Below, one piece after another: positions 9,299-18,419 of a stretch of DNA of 32,132 nucleotides. The notes below the pieces were generated by a model. That model saw only the letters and a list, made by a program, of their open reading frames with translations. It was not told the DNA's origin and did not search any database. The position numbers were made by a program, and so were the translations under genes. Source of the stretch: Aquipseudomonas alcaligenes MRY13-0052. GTDB lineage: Bacteria > Pseudomonadota > Gammaproteobacteria > Pseudomonadales > Pseudomonadaceae. The stretch is taken from contig BATO01000071.1 of assembly GCA_000474255.1 (NCBI GenBank), forward strand, positions 1-32,132. Direction: 5' to 3'. Each line of letters starts with the position of its first letter. Position 1 is the first letter of the stretch.

Positions 9299-10240
9299 GT
9301 GTCCAAGATGATGGTCTTCACGGGGAACGCCAACCCCGATCTGGCGCGTCGCGTCGTACGTCAATTGCACATCCCCCTCGGTGATGCCTCCGTAGGCAAA
9401 TTCTCCGACGGCGAGATCAGCGCTGAAATCAATGAAAACGTTCGCGGTAAGGACGTCTTCCTGATTCAGCCCACGTGCGCGCCCACCAACGACAACCTGA
9501 TGGAACTGGTGGTGATGGCTGACGCCTTCCGCCGCTCCTCGGCGTCCCGTATCACTGCAGTGATCCCCTACTTCGGCTATGCCCGCCAGGACCGCCGCCC
9601 GCGTTCCGCTCGCGTGGCGATCAGCGCGAAGGTAGTGGCCGACATGCTCACCGTGGTCGGCGTCGACCGCGTGCTGACCGTCGACCTGCACGCCGACCAG
9701 ATCCAGGGCTTCTTCGATATTCCGGTAGATAACATCTACGGCTCCCCCGTTCTGGTGGATGACATCGAAGACCAACGCTTCGACAACCTCATGATCGTCT
9801 CCCCGGACATCGGTGGCGTGGTGCGTGCTCGCGCCGTTGCCAAGTCCCTGGGTGTCGATCTGGCGATCATCGACAAGCGTCGTCCCAAGGCCAACCAGTC
9901 CGAAGTCATGCACATCATCGGTGATGTGGATGGCCGTACCTGCGTCCTGGTCGACGACATGGTCGATACCGCCGGCACCCTCGGCCACGCTGCCAAGGCC
10001 CTGAAGGACCACGGCGCCGCCAAGGTCTACGCCTACTGCACCCACCCGGTGCTGTCGGGCCGTGCCATCGAGAACATTGAAAACTCCGTGCTGGACGAGC
10101 TGGTGGTGACCAACACCATCCCCCTGTCCGCCGCGGCACAGGCCTGCTCGCGTATCCGTCAACTGGATATCGCGCCGGTCGTGGCTGAAGCGGTCCGCCG
10201 CATCAGCAATGAGGAATCGATCAGCGCGATGTTCCGCTAA
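9299..10240 (+). CDS. prs: Ribose-phosphate pyrophosphokinase
   Basis: Prs makes PRPP from ribose-5-phosphate and ATP, feeding purine, pyrimidine, histidine, tryptophan and NAD synthesis. The PRPP-binding loop [10 protein letters not shown] (about 218-227) and the catalytic-site HADQ (131-134) are present. The longer open frame begins inside tRNA-Gln copy 2. I choose the GTG at 9299, giving [10 protein letters not shown] and 313 residues, which is the length I recall for Pseudomonas Prs. The ribosome site is weak (GGCAGG). A strong terminator lies just upstream, so expression needs either read-through or a promoter hidden in the 38-base gap or the tRNA region. Confidence 0.96.
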   Translation: MSKMMVFTGNANPDLARRVVRQLHIPLGDASVGKFSDGEISAEINENVRGKDVFLIQPTCAPTNDNLMELVVMADAFRRSSASRITAVIPYFGYARQDRRPRSARVAISAKVVADMLTVVGVDRVLTVDLHADQIQGFFDIPVDNIYGSPVLVDDIEDQRFDNLMIVSPDIGGVVRARAVAKSLGVDLAIIDKRRPKANQSEVMHIIGDVDGRTCVLVDDMVDTAGTLGHAAKALKDHGAAKVYAYCTHPVLSGRAIENIENSVLDELVVTNTIPLSAAAQACSRIRQLDIAPVVAEAVRRISNEESISAMFR

Positions 10241-10260
10241 GCGGACATGCCTGACGAAAA

Positions 10261-10285
10261 CGCCCCGCTTCGGCGGGGCTTTTTT
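10261..10285 (+). terminator. Rho-independent terminator of prs
   Basis: GCCCCGC (10262-10268) pairs with GCGGGGC (10273-10279) around a stable TTCG tetraloop, followed by six T. It lies about 20 bases past the prs stop. Confidence 0.94.
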
Positions 10286-10349
10286 GCCCAACCGCTCAAG
10301 ATGCTGGTCGCAAGCACTCGGGGCGGTTTGGTTATTTTGGAGAAACGTA

Positions 10350-10958
10350 ATGACTGATTTTGCCCTGAATGCCGAAGCGCGTTCCGACCTGGGGAAAGGT
10401 GCGAGCCGCCGCCTGCGTCGTAATGCCAACCTGGTTCCCGCCGTGATCTACGGTGGCGAGAAAGCCCCGGAATCCGTAAGCCTGCTGGCCAAAGACCTGG
10501 CCAAGCTGCTGGAAAACGAAGCTGCCTTCAGCCACGTCCTGTCCCTGAACGTTTCCGGCAAGACCGAAACCGTTCTGATCAAGGCCCTGCAGCGTCACCC
10601 GGCCAAAGGCTTCGTACTGCACGCTGACTTCCAGCGCGTCGTTGCCGGCCAGAAACTGACCGCTCACGTGCCCCTGCACTTCCTGAACGAAGCGACCGCC
10701 GTTGGCGTGAAGACTGGTGGTGGCGAGATCTCCCACACCATCTCCGAAGTCGAAGTCTCCTGCCTGCCGAAAGACCTGCCGGAGTTCATCGAAGTCGACC
10801 TGGCCAAGGTTGAACTGGGCCAAATCGTTCACCTGTCCGACCTCAAGCTGCCGAAAGGCGTCGAGCTGGTCGCACTGGCGCACGGCAACGACCTGGCTGT
10901 GGCTAACATCCACGCCTCCCGCGTTGTGAAAGACGAAGCAGAAGGCGCAGCCGAGTAA
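10350..10958 (+). CDS. rplY: 50S ribosomal protein L25/general stress protein Ctc
   Basis: This L25 protein binds 5S rRNA in the large ribosomal subunit. The 202-residue form has the N-terminal L25 domain ([19 protein letters not shown] onward, roughly 1-95) and the C-terminal TL5/Ctc beta domain, unlike the short enterobacterial form. The ATG at 10350 is preceded by GGAGA at a good distance. The longer upstream open frame would cross the prs terminator and is rejected. It lies between prs and pth, the usual order, and uses codons rich in the pattern of highly expressed genes. Confidence 0.95.
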   Translation: MTDFALNAEARSDLGKGASRRLRRNANLVPAVIYGGEKAPESVSLLAKDLAKLLENEAAFSHVLSLNVSGKTETVLIKALQRHPAKGFVLHADFQRVVAGQKLTAHVPLHFLNEATAVGVKTGGGEISHTISEVEVSCLPKDLPEFIEVDLAKVELGQIVHLSDLKLPKGVELVALAHGNDLAVANIHASRVVKDEAEGAAE

Positions 10959-10992
10959 TCACTACTCGCCAGCCTGAGGAAGGGCCCCTGTC

Positions 10993-11577
10993 GTGACTGC
11001 CGTACAACTGATCGTCGGCCTGGGTAATCCAGGCCCTGAATACGACCAGACCCGGCATAACGCAGGGGCCCTTTTCGTTGAGCGCGTGGCAGACAGCCAG
11101 CGCGTCAACCTCTCCCTCGACAAGAAGTATTTCGGCCTGGTCGGCAAGTTCAGCCATCAGGGCCGCGACGTTCGCCTGCTCATCCCCACCACCTACATGA
11201 ACCGCAGCGGCCAGTCCGTAGCGGCGCTCGCCGGTTTCTTCCGCATCCCGGTCGAGGCGATCCTGGTGGCCCACGACGAACTCGACATGCCTCCCGGCGT
11301 CGCCAAGCTCAAACTGGGCGGCGGGCACGGCGGGCACAACGGGCTGCGCGACATCATCGCCCAGCTCGGCAATCAGAACGGCTTCCACCGCCTCCGGCTC
11401 GGCATCGGCCACCCGGGGCACAGCAGCCTGGTCTCCGGCTTCGTCCTCGGCCGCGCCCCGCGCAGCGAACAGGAAAAGCTCGACTCCAGCATCGACTTCG
11501 CCCTCGGCGTGCTGCCGGAAATGCTCGCAGGTGACTGGACCAAAGCGATGCAGAAGCTGCACAGCCAGAAGGCCTGA
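10993..11577 (+). CDS. pth: Peptidyl-tRNA hydrolase
   Basis: Pth frees tRNA from peptidyl-tRNA dropped by stalled ribosomes, an essential recycling step. The 194-residue protein shows [19 protein letters not shown] with catalytic His22, the TYMNRSG block with the substrate-binding Asn, and HDELDMPPG containing the catalytic Asp. It starts with GTG at 10993 behind a strong GAGGAAGGG site. The spacing from rplY is 34 bases and no terminator separates them, so they are likely co-transcribed with ychF. Confidence 0.96.
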   Translation: MTAVQLIVGLGNPGPEYDQTRHNAGALFVERVADSQRVNLSLDKKYFGLVGKFSHQGRDVRLLIPTTYMNRSGQSVAALAGFFRIPVEAILVAHDELDMPPGVAKLKLGGGHGGHNGLRDIIAQLGNQNGFHRLRLGIGHPGHSSLVSGFVLGRAPRSEQEKLDSSIDFALGVLPEMLAGDWTKAMQKLHSQKA

Positions 11578-11616
11578 TCACACCTCTTTATCGCCAATCA
11601 GCGCGAGGGACATAGC

Positions 11617-12717
11617 ATGGGATTCAATTGCGGCATCGTCGGCCTGCCCAACGTCGGCAAGTCCACCCTGTTCAACGCCCTGACCAAATCCGGCATCGCG
11701 GCGGAGAACTTCCCCTTCTGCACCATCGAGCCGAACAGCGGCATCGTGCCGATGCCCGACTCGCGCCTGCAGGCACTGGCCGAGATCGTCAAGCCCGAGC
11801 GCGTGCTGCCGACCACCATGGAATTCGTCGACATCGCCGGCCTGGTAGCCGGCGCCTCCAAGGGTGAAGGCCTGGGCAACAAGTTCCTCGCCAACATCCG
11901 CGAGACCGACGCCATCGCCCACGTCGTGCGCTGCTTCGAAGACGAGAACGTCATCCACGTCTCCAACAGCGTCGACCCCAAGCGCGACATCGAGATCATC
12001 GACCTCGAACTGATCTTCGCCGACCTCGACAGCTGCGAGAAGCAACTGCAGAAGGTCACCCGCAACGCCAAGGGCGGCGACAAGGACGCCCTGGCGCAGA
12101 AGGCCCTGCTGGAAAAACTCATCCCCCACTTCAGCGAAGGCAAGCCCGCACGCTCCCTGCTGAAGAACCTGGGCGATGAAGAGAAGCGCATCGTCCGTGG
12201 CTTCCACCTGCTCACCAGCAAGCCGGTGATGTACATCGCCAACGTCGCCGAAGACGGCTTCGAGAACAACCCGCACCTCGACGTGGTGAAAGCCATCGCC
12301 GAAGAGGAAGGCGCCATCGTGGTACCGGTCTGCAACAAGATCGAAGCCGAGATCGCCGAACTCGACGACGGCGAAGAGAAGGACATGTTCCTCGAAGCCC
12401 TCGGCCTCGAAGAGCCGGGCCTCAACCGCGTGATCCGCGCCGGTTACGACCTGCTCAACCTGCAGACCTACTTCACCGCCGGCGTGAAGGAAGTGCGCGC
12501 CTGGACCGTGCGCATCGGCGCTACCGCCCCGCAGGCCGCCGCCGTGATCCACACCGACTTCGAAAAAGGCTTCATCCGCGCCGAAGTGGTCGCCTATGAC
12601 GACTTCATCCAGTTCAAGGGTGAAGCCGGCGCCAAGGAAGCCGGCAAATGGCGCCTGGAAGGCAAGGAATACATCGTCAAGGACGGCGACGTGATGCACT
12701 TCCGCTTCAACGTCTAA
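11617..12717 (+). CDS. ychF: Redox-regulated ATPase YchF (Obg family)
   Basis: YchF/OLA1 is a ribosome-associated Obg-family P-loop NTPase linked to stress responses. The P-loop is GLPNVGKS (9-16) and switch II is DIAGL. The usual NKxD guanine-specificity motif is replaced by NKIE (in [10 protein letters not shown]), which in this family goes with ATP rather than GTP preference. The C-terminal TGS domain ends in [11 protein letters not shown]. The length of 366 residues is close to the usual 363. It closes the conserved core block; in P. aeruginosa tRNA-Met follows directly, whereas here about 5.9 kb intervenes. Confidence 0.96.
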   Translation: MGFNCGIVGLPNVGKSTLFNALTKSGIAAENFPFCTIEPNSGIVPMPDSRLQALAEIVKPERVLPTTMEFVDIAGLVAGASKGEGLGNKFLANIRETDAIAHVVRCFEDENVIHVSNSVDPKRDIEIIDLELIFADLDSCEKQLQKVTRNAKGGDKDALAQKALLEKLIPHFSEGKPARSLLKNLGDEEKRIVRGFHLLTSKPVMYIANVAEDGFENNPHLDVVKAIAEEEGAIVVPVCNKIEAEIAELDDGEEKDMFLEALGLEEPGLNRVIRAGYDLLNLQTYFTAGVKEVRAWTVRIGATAPQAAAVIHTDFEKGFIRAEVVAYDDFIQFKGEAGAKEAGKWRLEGKEYIVKDGDVMHFRFNV

Positions 12718-12734
12718 GCCCTCCCCGCTTCACC

Positions 12735-12771
12735 CGAAGCCCCCTGCGGACCTGCGCCGCCGGGGGCTTCG
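12735..12771 (+). terminator. Hairpin between convergent ychF and the CMD-like gene
   Basis: CGAAGCCCCC (12735-12744) pairs with GGGGGCTTCG (12762-12771) around a 17-base loop. There is no long T-run on either side, but its position between convergent stop codons (12717 and 12776) suggests a two-way terminator. Confidence 0.6.
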
Positions 12772-12775
12772 TGCT

Positions 12776-13162
12776 TCAGGCCGCCTCGCCCCGCTGCTCG
12801 AACACCTCCCGCGCCACCGCCAGGCCATTCAGCGCGGCCGGAAAGCCCGCGTAGACGGCCATCTGCATGATCGTCTCGATGATCTCCGTGCGGCTGGCGC
12901 CGACGTTCAGCGCGCCGTGTACGTGGACCTTCAGTTGCGGGGCGGCGTTGCCCAGGGCAGTCAGTGCCGCCACCACGGCGATCTCCCGGCTCTTCAGGTC
13001 CAGCCCCGGGCGGGAATAGATGTCGCCGAAGGGGAACTCCACCAGGTAGCGCGCAAAGTCCGGGGCAATGCCCGCCAGGCTCTCCACCACCCGCTCACCG
13101 GCCTCGCCGTCGATCTCCTTCAGTTTCGCCAGCCCACGCTGGTAGCGGCTCTCATCGTTCAT
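12776..13162 (-). CDS. Carboxymuconolactone decarboxylase-like protein
   Basis: The 128-residue product fits the CMD/AhpD-like helical family: [20 protein letters not shown], then [11 protein letters not shown], then [20 protein letters not shown]. It has no cysteines, so the AhpD-type CxxC redox site is missing. It therefore resembles the decarboxylase-type branch (with the conserved H in HVHGAL) rather than a peroxidase partner. The substrate is unknown. I place the start at 13162; the longer frame runs over the MerR gene. It overlaps the MerR stop by 11 bases, so the two form an operon, and the regulator probably senses a compound this enzyme handles. Confidence 0.85.
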   Translation of the reverse strand: MNDESRYQRGLAKLKEIDGEAGERVVESLAGIAPDFARYLVEFPFGDIYSRPGLDLKSREIAVVAALTALGNAAPQLKVHVHGALNVGASRTEIIETIMQMAVYAGFPAALNGLAVAREVFEQRGEAA

Positions 13163-13565
13163 GTGCGTTGTCCTTCTCGGTTGATGGCTCCAGCGCCAGG
13201 GCCTGCTCGCACGCGCGGTAATGCTCGATCTTCGCGTGCAGCGCATCGGCGGCCTGGCGCATCGCCTCGATCTCGGCCAGGACCTCCGCAAGGTGGCCCT
13301 CCAGTATCTGGCGACGCGCCGGCACCGTCGGCTCCCCGGCGCTCCTCAGCGCAGCGAACGCCTGCATCTTGCCGATGGGCATGCGGGTCGTGCGCAAGCG
13401 CAGCAGGAACTCGATCCAGGCCATGTCCGAAGCCGCGTAACGCCGCTGCCCACCCGGCGCCCGGCCCACCGGGGCGATGAGCCCGATGCGCTCGTAATAA
13501 CGCAGGGTGTGAGCCGTAAGCCCGGTGCGCCGGGCGACTTCGTCGATGCTGAGATGAGGTTCCAT
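13152..13565 (-). CDS. MerR-family transcriptional regulator
   Basis: The 137-residue protein has the N-terminal winged HTH of MerR regulators ([20 protein letters not shown], 6-25, then GLIAP and GGQRRY) and a long dimerising helix at 80-125. The C-terminus has no cysteine pair of the kind that binds metals, and the protein resembles the AdhR/NmlR-like branch that responds to aldehydes or other electrophiles. It overlaps the downstream CMD-like gene. It probably controls its own promoter at 13572-13602, whose 19-base spacer is the hallmark of MerR-activated promoters. The ATG sits where the first base of the transcript is expected. Confidence 0.9.
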   Translation of the reverse strand: MEPHLSIDEVARRTGLTAHTLRYYERIGLIAPVGRAPGGQRRYAASDMAWIEFLLRLRTTRMPIGKMQAFAALRSAGEPTVPARRQILEGHLAEVLAEIEAMRQAADALHAKIEHYRACEQALALEPSTEKDNAHER

Positions 13566-13571
13566 GGGGCG

Positions 13572-13602
13572 ATCCTAGAAGTTCGAGTGCGCTCTAAGTC
13601 AA
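13572..13602 (-). promoter_or_regulatory. MerR-type promoter with 19-bp spacer
   Basis: On the minus strand, TTGACT (13597-13602) and TAGGAT (13572-13577) are separated by 19 bases. MerR-family activators twist such over-long spacers into an active form. The spacer contains an imperfect dyad, TTAGAG and CTCGAA, as expected for the operator. Only six bases separate the -10 from the ATG at 13565. Confidence 0.8.
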
Positions 13603-13634
13603 CCCTTTGCCGGCGCCGCGTCAAGCACAGCCCC

Positions 13635-14975
13635 TCAGCGCCGGCGAAAGCGCAGAGGCAGCCCCTGGCAGTCGTCGCCAAAATGCCCCTGGTGCCAGCC
13701 CAGTTGGCCCGACACCAGCGTGGTGCGCACCGCGTGGCGGAAGGACCGGCCCTGGAACGGCGTCCAGCCACATTGCGCGTGGATCGGGTCCGCCTCCACC
13801 GGCCGGGGCTCGGCCAGGCGCTCCACCAACACCAGGTCCGCCCAGTAGCCCTCGCGCAGGTAACCGCGCTGCTCGATGGAGAAGCGCTCCGCCACCGCGT
13901 GGCTGGTCTTGTGCACCAGCAGCGTCAGCGGCAGCAGCCCGTCGGCCACCAGCTCCAGCAGCGCCGGCAGGCTGTGCTGCACCAGCGGCAAGCCGGCGGG
14001 CGCCTGGGCGTAGGGCCGGGCCTTCTCCTCCCGGGTATGGGGCGCGTGGTCGCTGCCGATCACGTCCAGACGCCCGTCCAGCAACGCCCGGCGCAGGGCA
14101 TCGCGGTCGGATGGTGTCTTGATCGCCGGGTTGCACTTGATCAGGTGGCCCAGGCGCGGGTAGTCGCGGTCATCGAACAGCAGGTGGTGCACGCACACCT
14201 CGGCGGTGATGCGCTTGCCCGGCAGCGGCCCGGGGGTGAACAGCTTCAGCTCCCGCGCGGTGGTGATGTGCAGCACATGCAGATTGGTGTCGAAACGACG
14301 GGCCAGCGCCACCGCCCGGCTGGAGGAGCGGTAGCAGGCCTCCGCATCGCGGATCAGCGGGTGCGCCTCGGGCGGGATGGCCTCGCCGTAGCCGGCCGCC
14401 CATTGCGCCTCGCGCTCGCGGATGCGCGGCGCGTCTTCGCAGTGGGCCAGCAGCAGCGTCGGGCAGTCGCGGAACAACCGCTCCAGGGAGGCCTCGTCGT
14501 CCACCAGCAGGTTGCCGGTGGAGGCGCCCATGAACACCTTCACCCCCGCCACCCGCTCCGGGTCGAGCCGGGCCACGGTGTCGAGGTTGTCCCGGCTCAC
14601 GCCGAAGTGAAAACCGTAGTTCACCGAGGAACAGGCCGCCGCGCGGCGTTCCTTCGCCGCCAGCGCCTCCAGGTCCAGGGTCGGCGGCTGGGTGTTGGGC
14701 ATGTCCATCACGCTGGTCACGCCCCCCGCCAGCGCCGCGCGGGACTCGCTGAGGAAGGTGCCCTTGTGGGGCGCGCCGGGGTCACGGAAGTGCACCTGGT
14801 CATCGATCATCCCCGGCAGCAGGTACTGGCCCTTGGCGTCGATCACGCACATATCCGGGCGGGCGCTGATGCTGCGGTCGATGCGTTCGATACGGCCGTT
14901 GTGCACCAGCAGGTCGGCCTCCCATTCGCAGCCTTCATTGACCAGGCGGGCATTGCGGATCAGCAGGTTGTGCAT
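13635..14975 (-). CDS. pyrC2: Dihydroorotase paralogue of a zinc-starvation operon
   Basis: Dihydroorotase closes carbamoyl-aspartate to dihydroorotate in pyrimidine synthesis. The 446-residue protein is a class I amidohydrolase: carboxylated-lysine candidate K146 (GVKVFMG), H178 (LLAHCE), H236 (LHIT) and D309 (GSDHAPHT). The usual HxH metal motif reads QVH here (Q60, H62 in DDQVHFRDPG), so one zinc ligand is replaced. Such QxH forms are known in some dihydroorotases. Loss of a ligand fits an enzyme meant to work when zinc is scarce. It is the last gene of the znuCBA-hisI2-carbonic anhydrase operon, 2 bases after the previous stop. In P. aeruginosa a similar extra dihydroorotase (pyrQ, PA5541) lies in a Zur-controlled cluster, as I recall. 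Allantoinase is a less likely alternative. Confidence 0.85.
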   Translation of the reverse strand: MHNLLIRNARLVNEGCEWEADLLVHNGRIERIDRSISARPDMCVIDAKGQYLLPGMIDDQVHFRDPGAPHKGTFLSESRAALAGGVTSVMDMPNTQPPTLDLEALAAKERRAAACSSVNYGFHFGVSRDNLDTVARLDPERVAGVKVFMGASTGNLLVDDEASLERLFRDCPTLLLAHCEDAPRIREREAQWAAGYGEAIPPEAHPLIRDAEACYRSSSRAVALARRFDTNLHVLHITTARELKLFTPGPLPGKRITAEVCVHHLLFDDRDYPRLGHLIKCNPAIKTPSDRDALRRALLDGRLDVIGSDHAPHTREEKARPYAQAPAGLPLVQHSLPALLELVADGLLPLTLLVHKTSHAVAERFSIEQRGYLREGYWADLVLVERLAEPRPVEADPIHAQCGWTPFQGRSFRHAVRTTLVSGQLGWHQGHFGDDCQGLPLRFRRR

Positions 14976-14977
14976 GG

Positions 14978-15538
14978 CTAGAACTCGTTCTGCAGGGCCT
15001 TGTAGCCGCGCACCAGATCGATGTTGGTGCGCGCCACATCTTCGGAGAATTCGGCGGCGGAGACGCTCACCCGGGGCAGGCTGTCCAGATCGGTCTTCGG
15101 CCCGATGCGCTGGGTCGAGGTCACGTGGAAGCCCGGGGGCAGGTCGCAGCCGTCCACCACCGCGTTGTGTCGCACCACGCAGCCATCGCCCACGGTGCAG
15201 TTGAACAGCACGCTGTTGAAGCCGATGAACACCCGGTCCCCCACCTGGCAGGGGCCGTGGATGATCGAGCGGTGGGCAATGGAGGTGTGGCTGCCGATGG
15301 TGACCGCCGCCCCGGACTTGGAGTGGATCACCACCCCGTCCTGGATGTTGGAGTTGGCGCCGATGACAATCGGCTGCATGTCGCCGCTCGCGTCCACCTC
15401 ATCCGCGCGGATCACCGCATAGGGCCCGATGAACACGTTGTCCTGCACGATCACCTTGCCGCAGAGGATGGCGGTCTTGTCCACATAGGCGGACTCGGCA
15501 ATCACCGGCAGGTGGCCGGAAGGGTTCTTGCGGATCAT
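14978..15538 (-). CDS. Gamma-class carbonic anhydrase-like hexapeptide-repeat protein
   Basis: The 186-residue product is a left-handed beta-helix protein with repeated hexapeptides (for example [27 protein letters not shown]). It keeps the three histidines expected to bind metal in gamma carbonic anhydrases: H72, H89 and H94 ([15 protein letters not shown]). These enzymes interconvert CO2 and bicarbonate and can use iron or zinc, so a copy in a zinc-starvation operon could replace a zinc-only beta enzyme. I choose the ATG at 15538, which overlaps the hisI2 stop by 4 bases; the longer frame is antisense-like. Activity is not guaranteed, since many relatives have no proven function. Confidence 0.85.
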   Translation of the reverse strand: MIRKNPSGHLPVIAESAYVDKTAILCGKVIVQDNVFIGPYAVIRADEVDASGDMQPIVIGANSNIQDGVVIHSKSGAAVTIGSHTSIAHRSIIHGPCQVGDRVFIGFNSVLFNCTVGDGCVVRHNAVVDGCDLPPGFHVTSTQRIGPKTDLDSLPRVSVSAAEFSEDVARTNIDLVRGYKALQNEF

Positions 15539-15966
15539 GGATGGCCTCCCGCAGAGGGCACCGGCACCGAGCTCATCACCCGCAGCCCAACGTCGGACAG
15601 TTGGTTGTAGAAACAGGAGCGACGGCCGGTGTGGCAGGCCGGGCCGGCCTGGTCCACCTGCAGCAGCAGCGCATCGCCGTCGCAGTCCAGGTGAGCGCTG
15701 ACCAAGTGCTGCACATGCCCGGAGGTGTCGCCCTTGCGCCACAGGCAACGCCGCGAGCGCGACCAGTAGCACGCCCGCCCCTCCTCCAAGGTGAGCCGCA
15801 GGGACTCGGGGTTCATCCACGCCAGCATCAGCACCTCGCCGCTGTCGTACTGCTGCGCCACGGCGGCGATCAGCCCGTCGGCATTCCAGGGGATGGCCGC
15901 CATCACCTCCTCCAACGGTCGCGCGGTGCCGGCCGGGCTCCGCTCCAGTTGCAGCCAGAAGCTCAT
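15535..15966 (-). CDS. hisI2: Phosphoribosyl-AMP cyclohydrolase paralogue
   Basis: HisI opens the purine ring of phosphoribosyl-AMP in histidine synthesis. The 143-residue protein has the family core DCDGDALL (Mg-binding aspartates around 94-98) and [14 protein letters not shown]. The cysteines C95, C111 and C118 that bind zinc in known HisI are all kept. The start at 15966 overlaps the znuA stop by 4 bases. Its place in the zinc operon, away from any his gene, marks it as the extra copy reported in several Zur regulons (hisI2). Because the zinc ligands remain, it may bind zinc more tightly rather than avoid it. That is inference. Confidence 0.9.
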   Translation of the reverse strand: MSFWLQLERSPAGTARPLEEVMAAIPWNADGLIAAVAQQYDSGEVLMLAWMNPESLRLTLEEGRACYWSRSRRCLWRKGDTSGHVQHLVSAHLDCDGDALLLQVDQAGPACHTGRRSCFYNQLSDVGLRVMSSVPVPSAGGHP

Positions 15967-16838
15967 GGCGCCAGCGCCTGCAGCAGCCGCTCGACGTTCT
16001 GCCGGTACATGCCGAGGTAAGTGCTGGCCGGGCCCTCGGCCGCCAGCGCATCGGAATACAGCGTGCCGCCCACCCGCGCCCCGGCCTCCTCGGCGATCTG
16101 CTTCACCAGCCGCGCATCGCGGATGTTCTCCACGAAGATGGCGCGCACGCCCTCTGCCCGCAGTTGGCGGATCAGCCCCGCCACCTCGGCGGCGGAGGGC
16201 TCGGCGGCATCGCTCACGCCCTGGGCCGCGAGGAACTGCAGGCGCCACTCCTGGGCGAAGTAACCGAAGGCATCGTGGCTGGTCAGCACCCGGCGCCGCT
16301 CCGGCGGCAGCGCCATCAGGCGCGGGGCGATGCCCTGGCGCAGCGCCCCCAGGCGGCCCAGCCAAGAGTCCCGCCGCGCCTCGAAGGCCGCCGCGCGGGC
16401 CGGCACCAGCTGTGCCAGCGCCTGGGTGATGTTGCGCGCGTAGATCTCCGCATTGCCCAGGCTCTGCCAGGCGTGGGGGTCCACCAGACGCTGGTCGTGC
16501 TCCAGCACCGTCATCGGCACCACGCCCTTGCTCGCGTCGATGCGCGTACCGCGCGCCTCGCCGTTGGCCAGCAGGCGCTCCAGCCAAGGCTCAAAGCCCA
16601 GCCCGTTGGCGATCACCAGGTCCGCCTCCAGCACCGCCCGCACCTGGGCCGGCGCCGGCTCAAAGACGTGGGCATCGGCATCCGCCCCCACCAGGTTGGT
16701 GAGCTGGATATCGTCCCCGCCGATCTCGCGGGTGATGTCCGCCAGGATGCTGAAGGTGGTCGCCACCCTAGCCTTCTCCGCAGCGGACAGTGAAACGGGC
16801 AGGCACAGCAACAGCACAACGCACAAGCGCATGAACAT
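15963..16838 (-). CDS. znuA: Zinc ABC transporter substrate-binding protein, ZnuA-like
   Basis: This periplasmic protein captures divalent metal for the ZnuBC importer. The 291-residue product has a signal peptide (to about SLSA, residue 19). The cluster A-I metal site is formed by H57 (DADAHVFEP), H122 (VDPHAWQS), H188 (TSHDAFGYF) and D263 (YSDALA). The His/Asp-rich flexible loop found in many high-affinity ZnuA proteins is absent, so manganese cannot be excluded on sequence alone; the operon context supports zinc. The AGGAG ribosome site overlaps the znuB stop codon (TGAGGAG). The start at 16838 is the first in-frame ATG before the signal peptide. Confidence 0.9.
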   Translation of the reverse strand: MFMRLCVVLLLCLPVSLSAAEKARVATTFSILADITREIGGDDIQLTNLVGADADAHVFEPAPAQVRAVLEADLVIANGLGFEPWLERLLANGEARGTRIDASKGVVPMTVLEHDQRLVDPHAWQSLGNAEIYARNITQALAQLVPARAAAFEARRDSWLGRLGALRQGIAPRLMALPPERRRVLTSHDAFGYFAQEWRLQFLAAQGVSDAAEPSAAEVAGLIRQLRAEGVRAIFVENIRDARLVKQIAEEAGARVGGTLYSDALAAEGPASTYLGMYRQNVERLLQALAP

Positions 16839-16849
16839 GCGGGGGCTCC

Positions 16850-17710
16850 TCAACAGGGCACGGGAAGGGGCGCGCGTCGCAGCAAGCCGTGGACCGGCCC
16901 GACGAACACCGAAATCAGGTAGGCGAGCCCCGCCAGCAACACGATGCAGGGGCCGCTGGGCAGGTTGGCGTGGAACGACAGCAACAGCCCCAGCCACACG
17001 CAGCTCGCGCCGATGCCCGCCGCCGTCAGCAGCAGCACCGGCAGGCGCCGGCTCCAGAAGCGCGCGGCAGCGGCCGGCAGCATCATCAGCCCCACCACCA
17101 TCAGCGCGCCGATGGCGTGGAAGCCGGTCACCAGGTTGAGCACCACCAGCGCCAGGAACAGCGCATAGGCCGGCGCCCCGAAGCGGCTCACCCCGCGCAG
17201 GAACACCGGGTCGAAGCTGTCCCACAGCAGCGGGCGGTAGATCAGCGCCAACAGCGCCAGGCTGGTGCCGGCCACCGTCAGCATGCTGCGCAGCGTCTCG
17301 CCGTCCACCGCCAGGGCCGAGCCGAACAGCAGGTGCAACAAATCGATCCGGCGCCCGGCCAGCCCCAGCAACAGCACACCGCCCGCCAGGGAAATGGGGT
17401 AGATGGCCGCCAGGCTCGCATCCTCCCGCAGGCCGGTACGGCGGGTGATCCACGCGGCCAGCCCCGCCATCCCCAGCCCCGCCACCAGGCCGCCGAAGGT
17501 CAGCGCCGGCAGGCTCAGGCCGAAGAACCAGAACGCCAGCGCCGCACCGGGCAACACCCCATGGGAAATGGCATCACCGATCAGGCTCATGCGCCGCAGC
17601 ATCAGGAACACCCCGAGCGGCCCCGCGCTGCACGCCAGCGCCACCCCGCCCAGCAGCGCCCGCTGCAAAAAGGCGAACTCCGCAAAGGGTTGCCAGAGCG
17701 CCGCGAGCAT
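16850..17710 (-). CDS. znuB: Zinc ABC transporter permease, ZnuB-like
   Basis: An inner-membrane protein of 286 residues with about eight hydrophobic segments. It belongs to the ABC-3 metal permease family: the RRMSLIGDAISHGVLPGAAL segment (39-58) near the N-terminus is its best-known signature. It forms the channel for the ZnuA-delivered metal and is driven by the ZnuC ATPase. The ATG shares one base with the znuC stop (TGATG), so translation is coupled. The next gene, znuA, begins 11 bases downstream. Confidence 0.92.
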   Translation of the reverse strand: MLAALWQPFAEFAFLQRALLGGVALACSAGPLGVFLMLRRMSLIGDAISHGVLPGAALAFWFFGLSLPALTFGGLVAGLGMAGLAAWITRRTGLREDASLAAIYPISLAGGVLLLGLAGRRIDLLHLLFGSALAVDGETLRSMLTVAGTSLALLALIYRPLLWDSFDPVFLRGVSRFGAPAYALFLALVVLNLVTGFHAIGALMVVGLMMLPAAAARFWSRRLPVLLLTAAGIGASCVWLGLLLSFHANLPSGPCIVLLAGLAYLISVFVGPVHGLLRRAPLPVPC

Positions 17711-18378
17711 CAGGCCACCCGCTGGCTGGCCGACGCCGGCAGCAGCACCCGGCTGGCGCCATGACGGCAGCCGTCGGCGCGGATCAGCAGGCAGCGCGGC
17801 AGGCGCTCGCGTACCGCCTCCAGGTCATGGCAGACCACCAGTTGCGTGCGCCCCTCCCGCTGCCAGCGGGCGATGCGCTGCCAGAGAATCGCCTGGCCCT
17901 CCGCGTCCAGCGCCGCGTCGGGCTCGTCCAGCAACAGCAGCGGCGCGTCCATCAGCTCCAGCCGCGCCAGCAAGGCCCGCTGCAACTCCCCGCCGGAAAG
18001 CGCCAGCAGCGGCTGGTCGGCCAGCGCCTCCAGCTGCCAATCCGCCAGGGCCGCCTTGCAGCGCCGACGCCGCTCCGCCCGGCTCAAGCGGCTGCGCCAC
18101 AAGCCCGCCATCGCCAGCTCCCCCAGGCTGAGGGGGAACTGCCGGTCCAGCGCCTGTTGCTGCTGCAAAAAGCCCACCGCCCCCCGGCCCGCCGCGCCGA
18201 CGCTCACCCGCCCCGCCAAAGGGCGCTGCAAACCGGCGATCACCCGCAGCAGGCTGCTCTTGCCACACCCGTTGCGCCCCACCACCGCCGTGAGGCTGCC
18301 AGCCGGCAACGCCAGGGAAAGCGGCGGCGCCAACGGCCGCGCAGGCGGCCCCCATTGCAAGGCATCGAACTGAAGCAT
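17710..18378 (-). CDS. znuC: Zinc ABC transporter ATP-binding protein, ZnuC-like
   Basis: A 222-residue ABC ATPase with Walker A GRNGCGKSS (34-42), Q-loop in GFLQQQQ, signature LSGGE (127-131), Walker B LLLLDEP (147-153) and the switch His in VVCHDLEAV. It powers metal uptake through the ZnuB permease. It is the first gene of the six-gene leftward operon and begins 40 bases after the predicted transcription start. The C-terminus lacks the His-rich tail seen in some ZnuC proteins. This may be a second system in the genome, since Pseudomonas usually has another znuABC beside zur. Confidence 0.92.
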   Translation of the reverse strand: MLQFDALQWGPPARPLAPPLSLALPAGSLTAVVGRNGCGKSSLLRVIAGLQRPLAGRVSVGAAGRGAVGFLQQQQALDRQFPLSLGELAMAGLWRSRLSRAERRRRCKAALADWQLEALADQPLLALSGGELQRALLARLELMDAPLLLLDEPDAALDAEGQAILWQRIARWQREGRTQLVVCHDLEAVRERLPRCLLIRADGCRHGASRVLLPASASQRVA

Positions 18379-18419
18379 CGTCAGGTCCAGGGCGTGGGAG
18401 AAAGGGCTGTAGGAAAACG

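Noticed and set aside
13221-14981. A 586-codon plus-strand frame opposite pyrC2 and the MerR gene
   Set aside because: It is a shadow frame without domain signatures or a ribosome site; the minus-strand genes have clear motifs and coupled starts.
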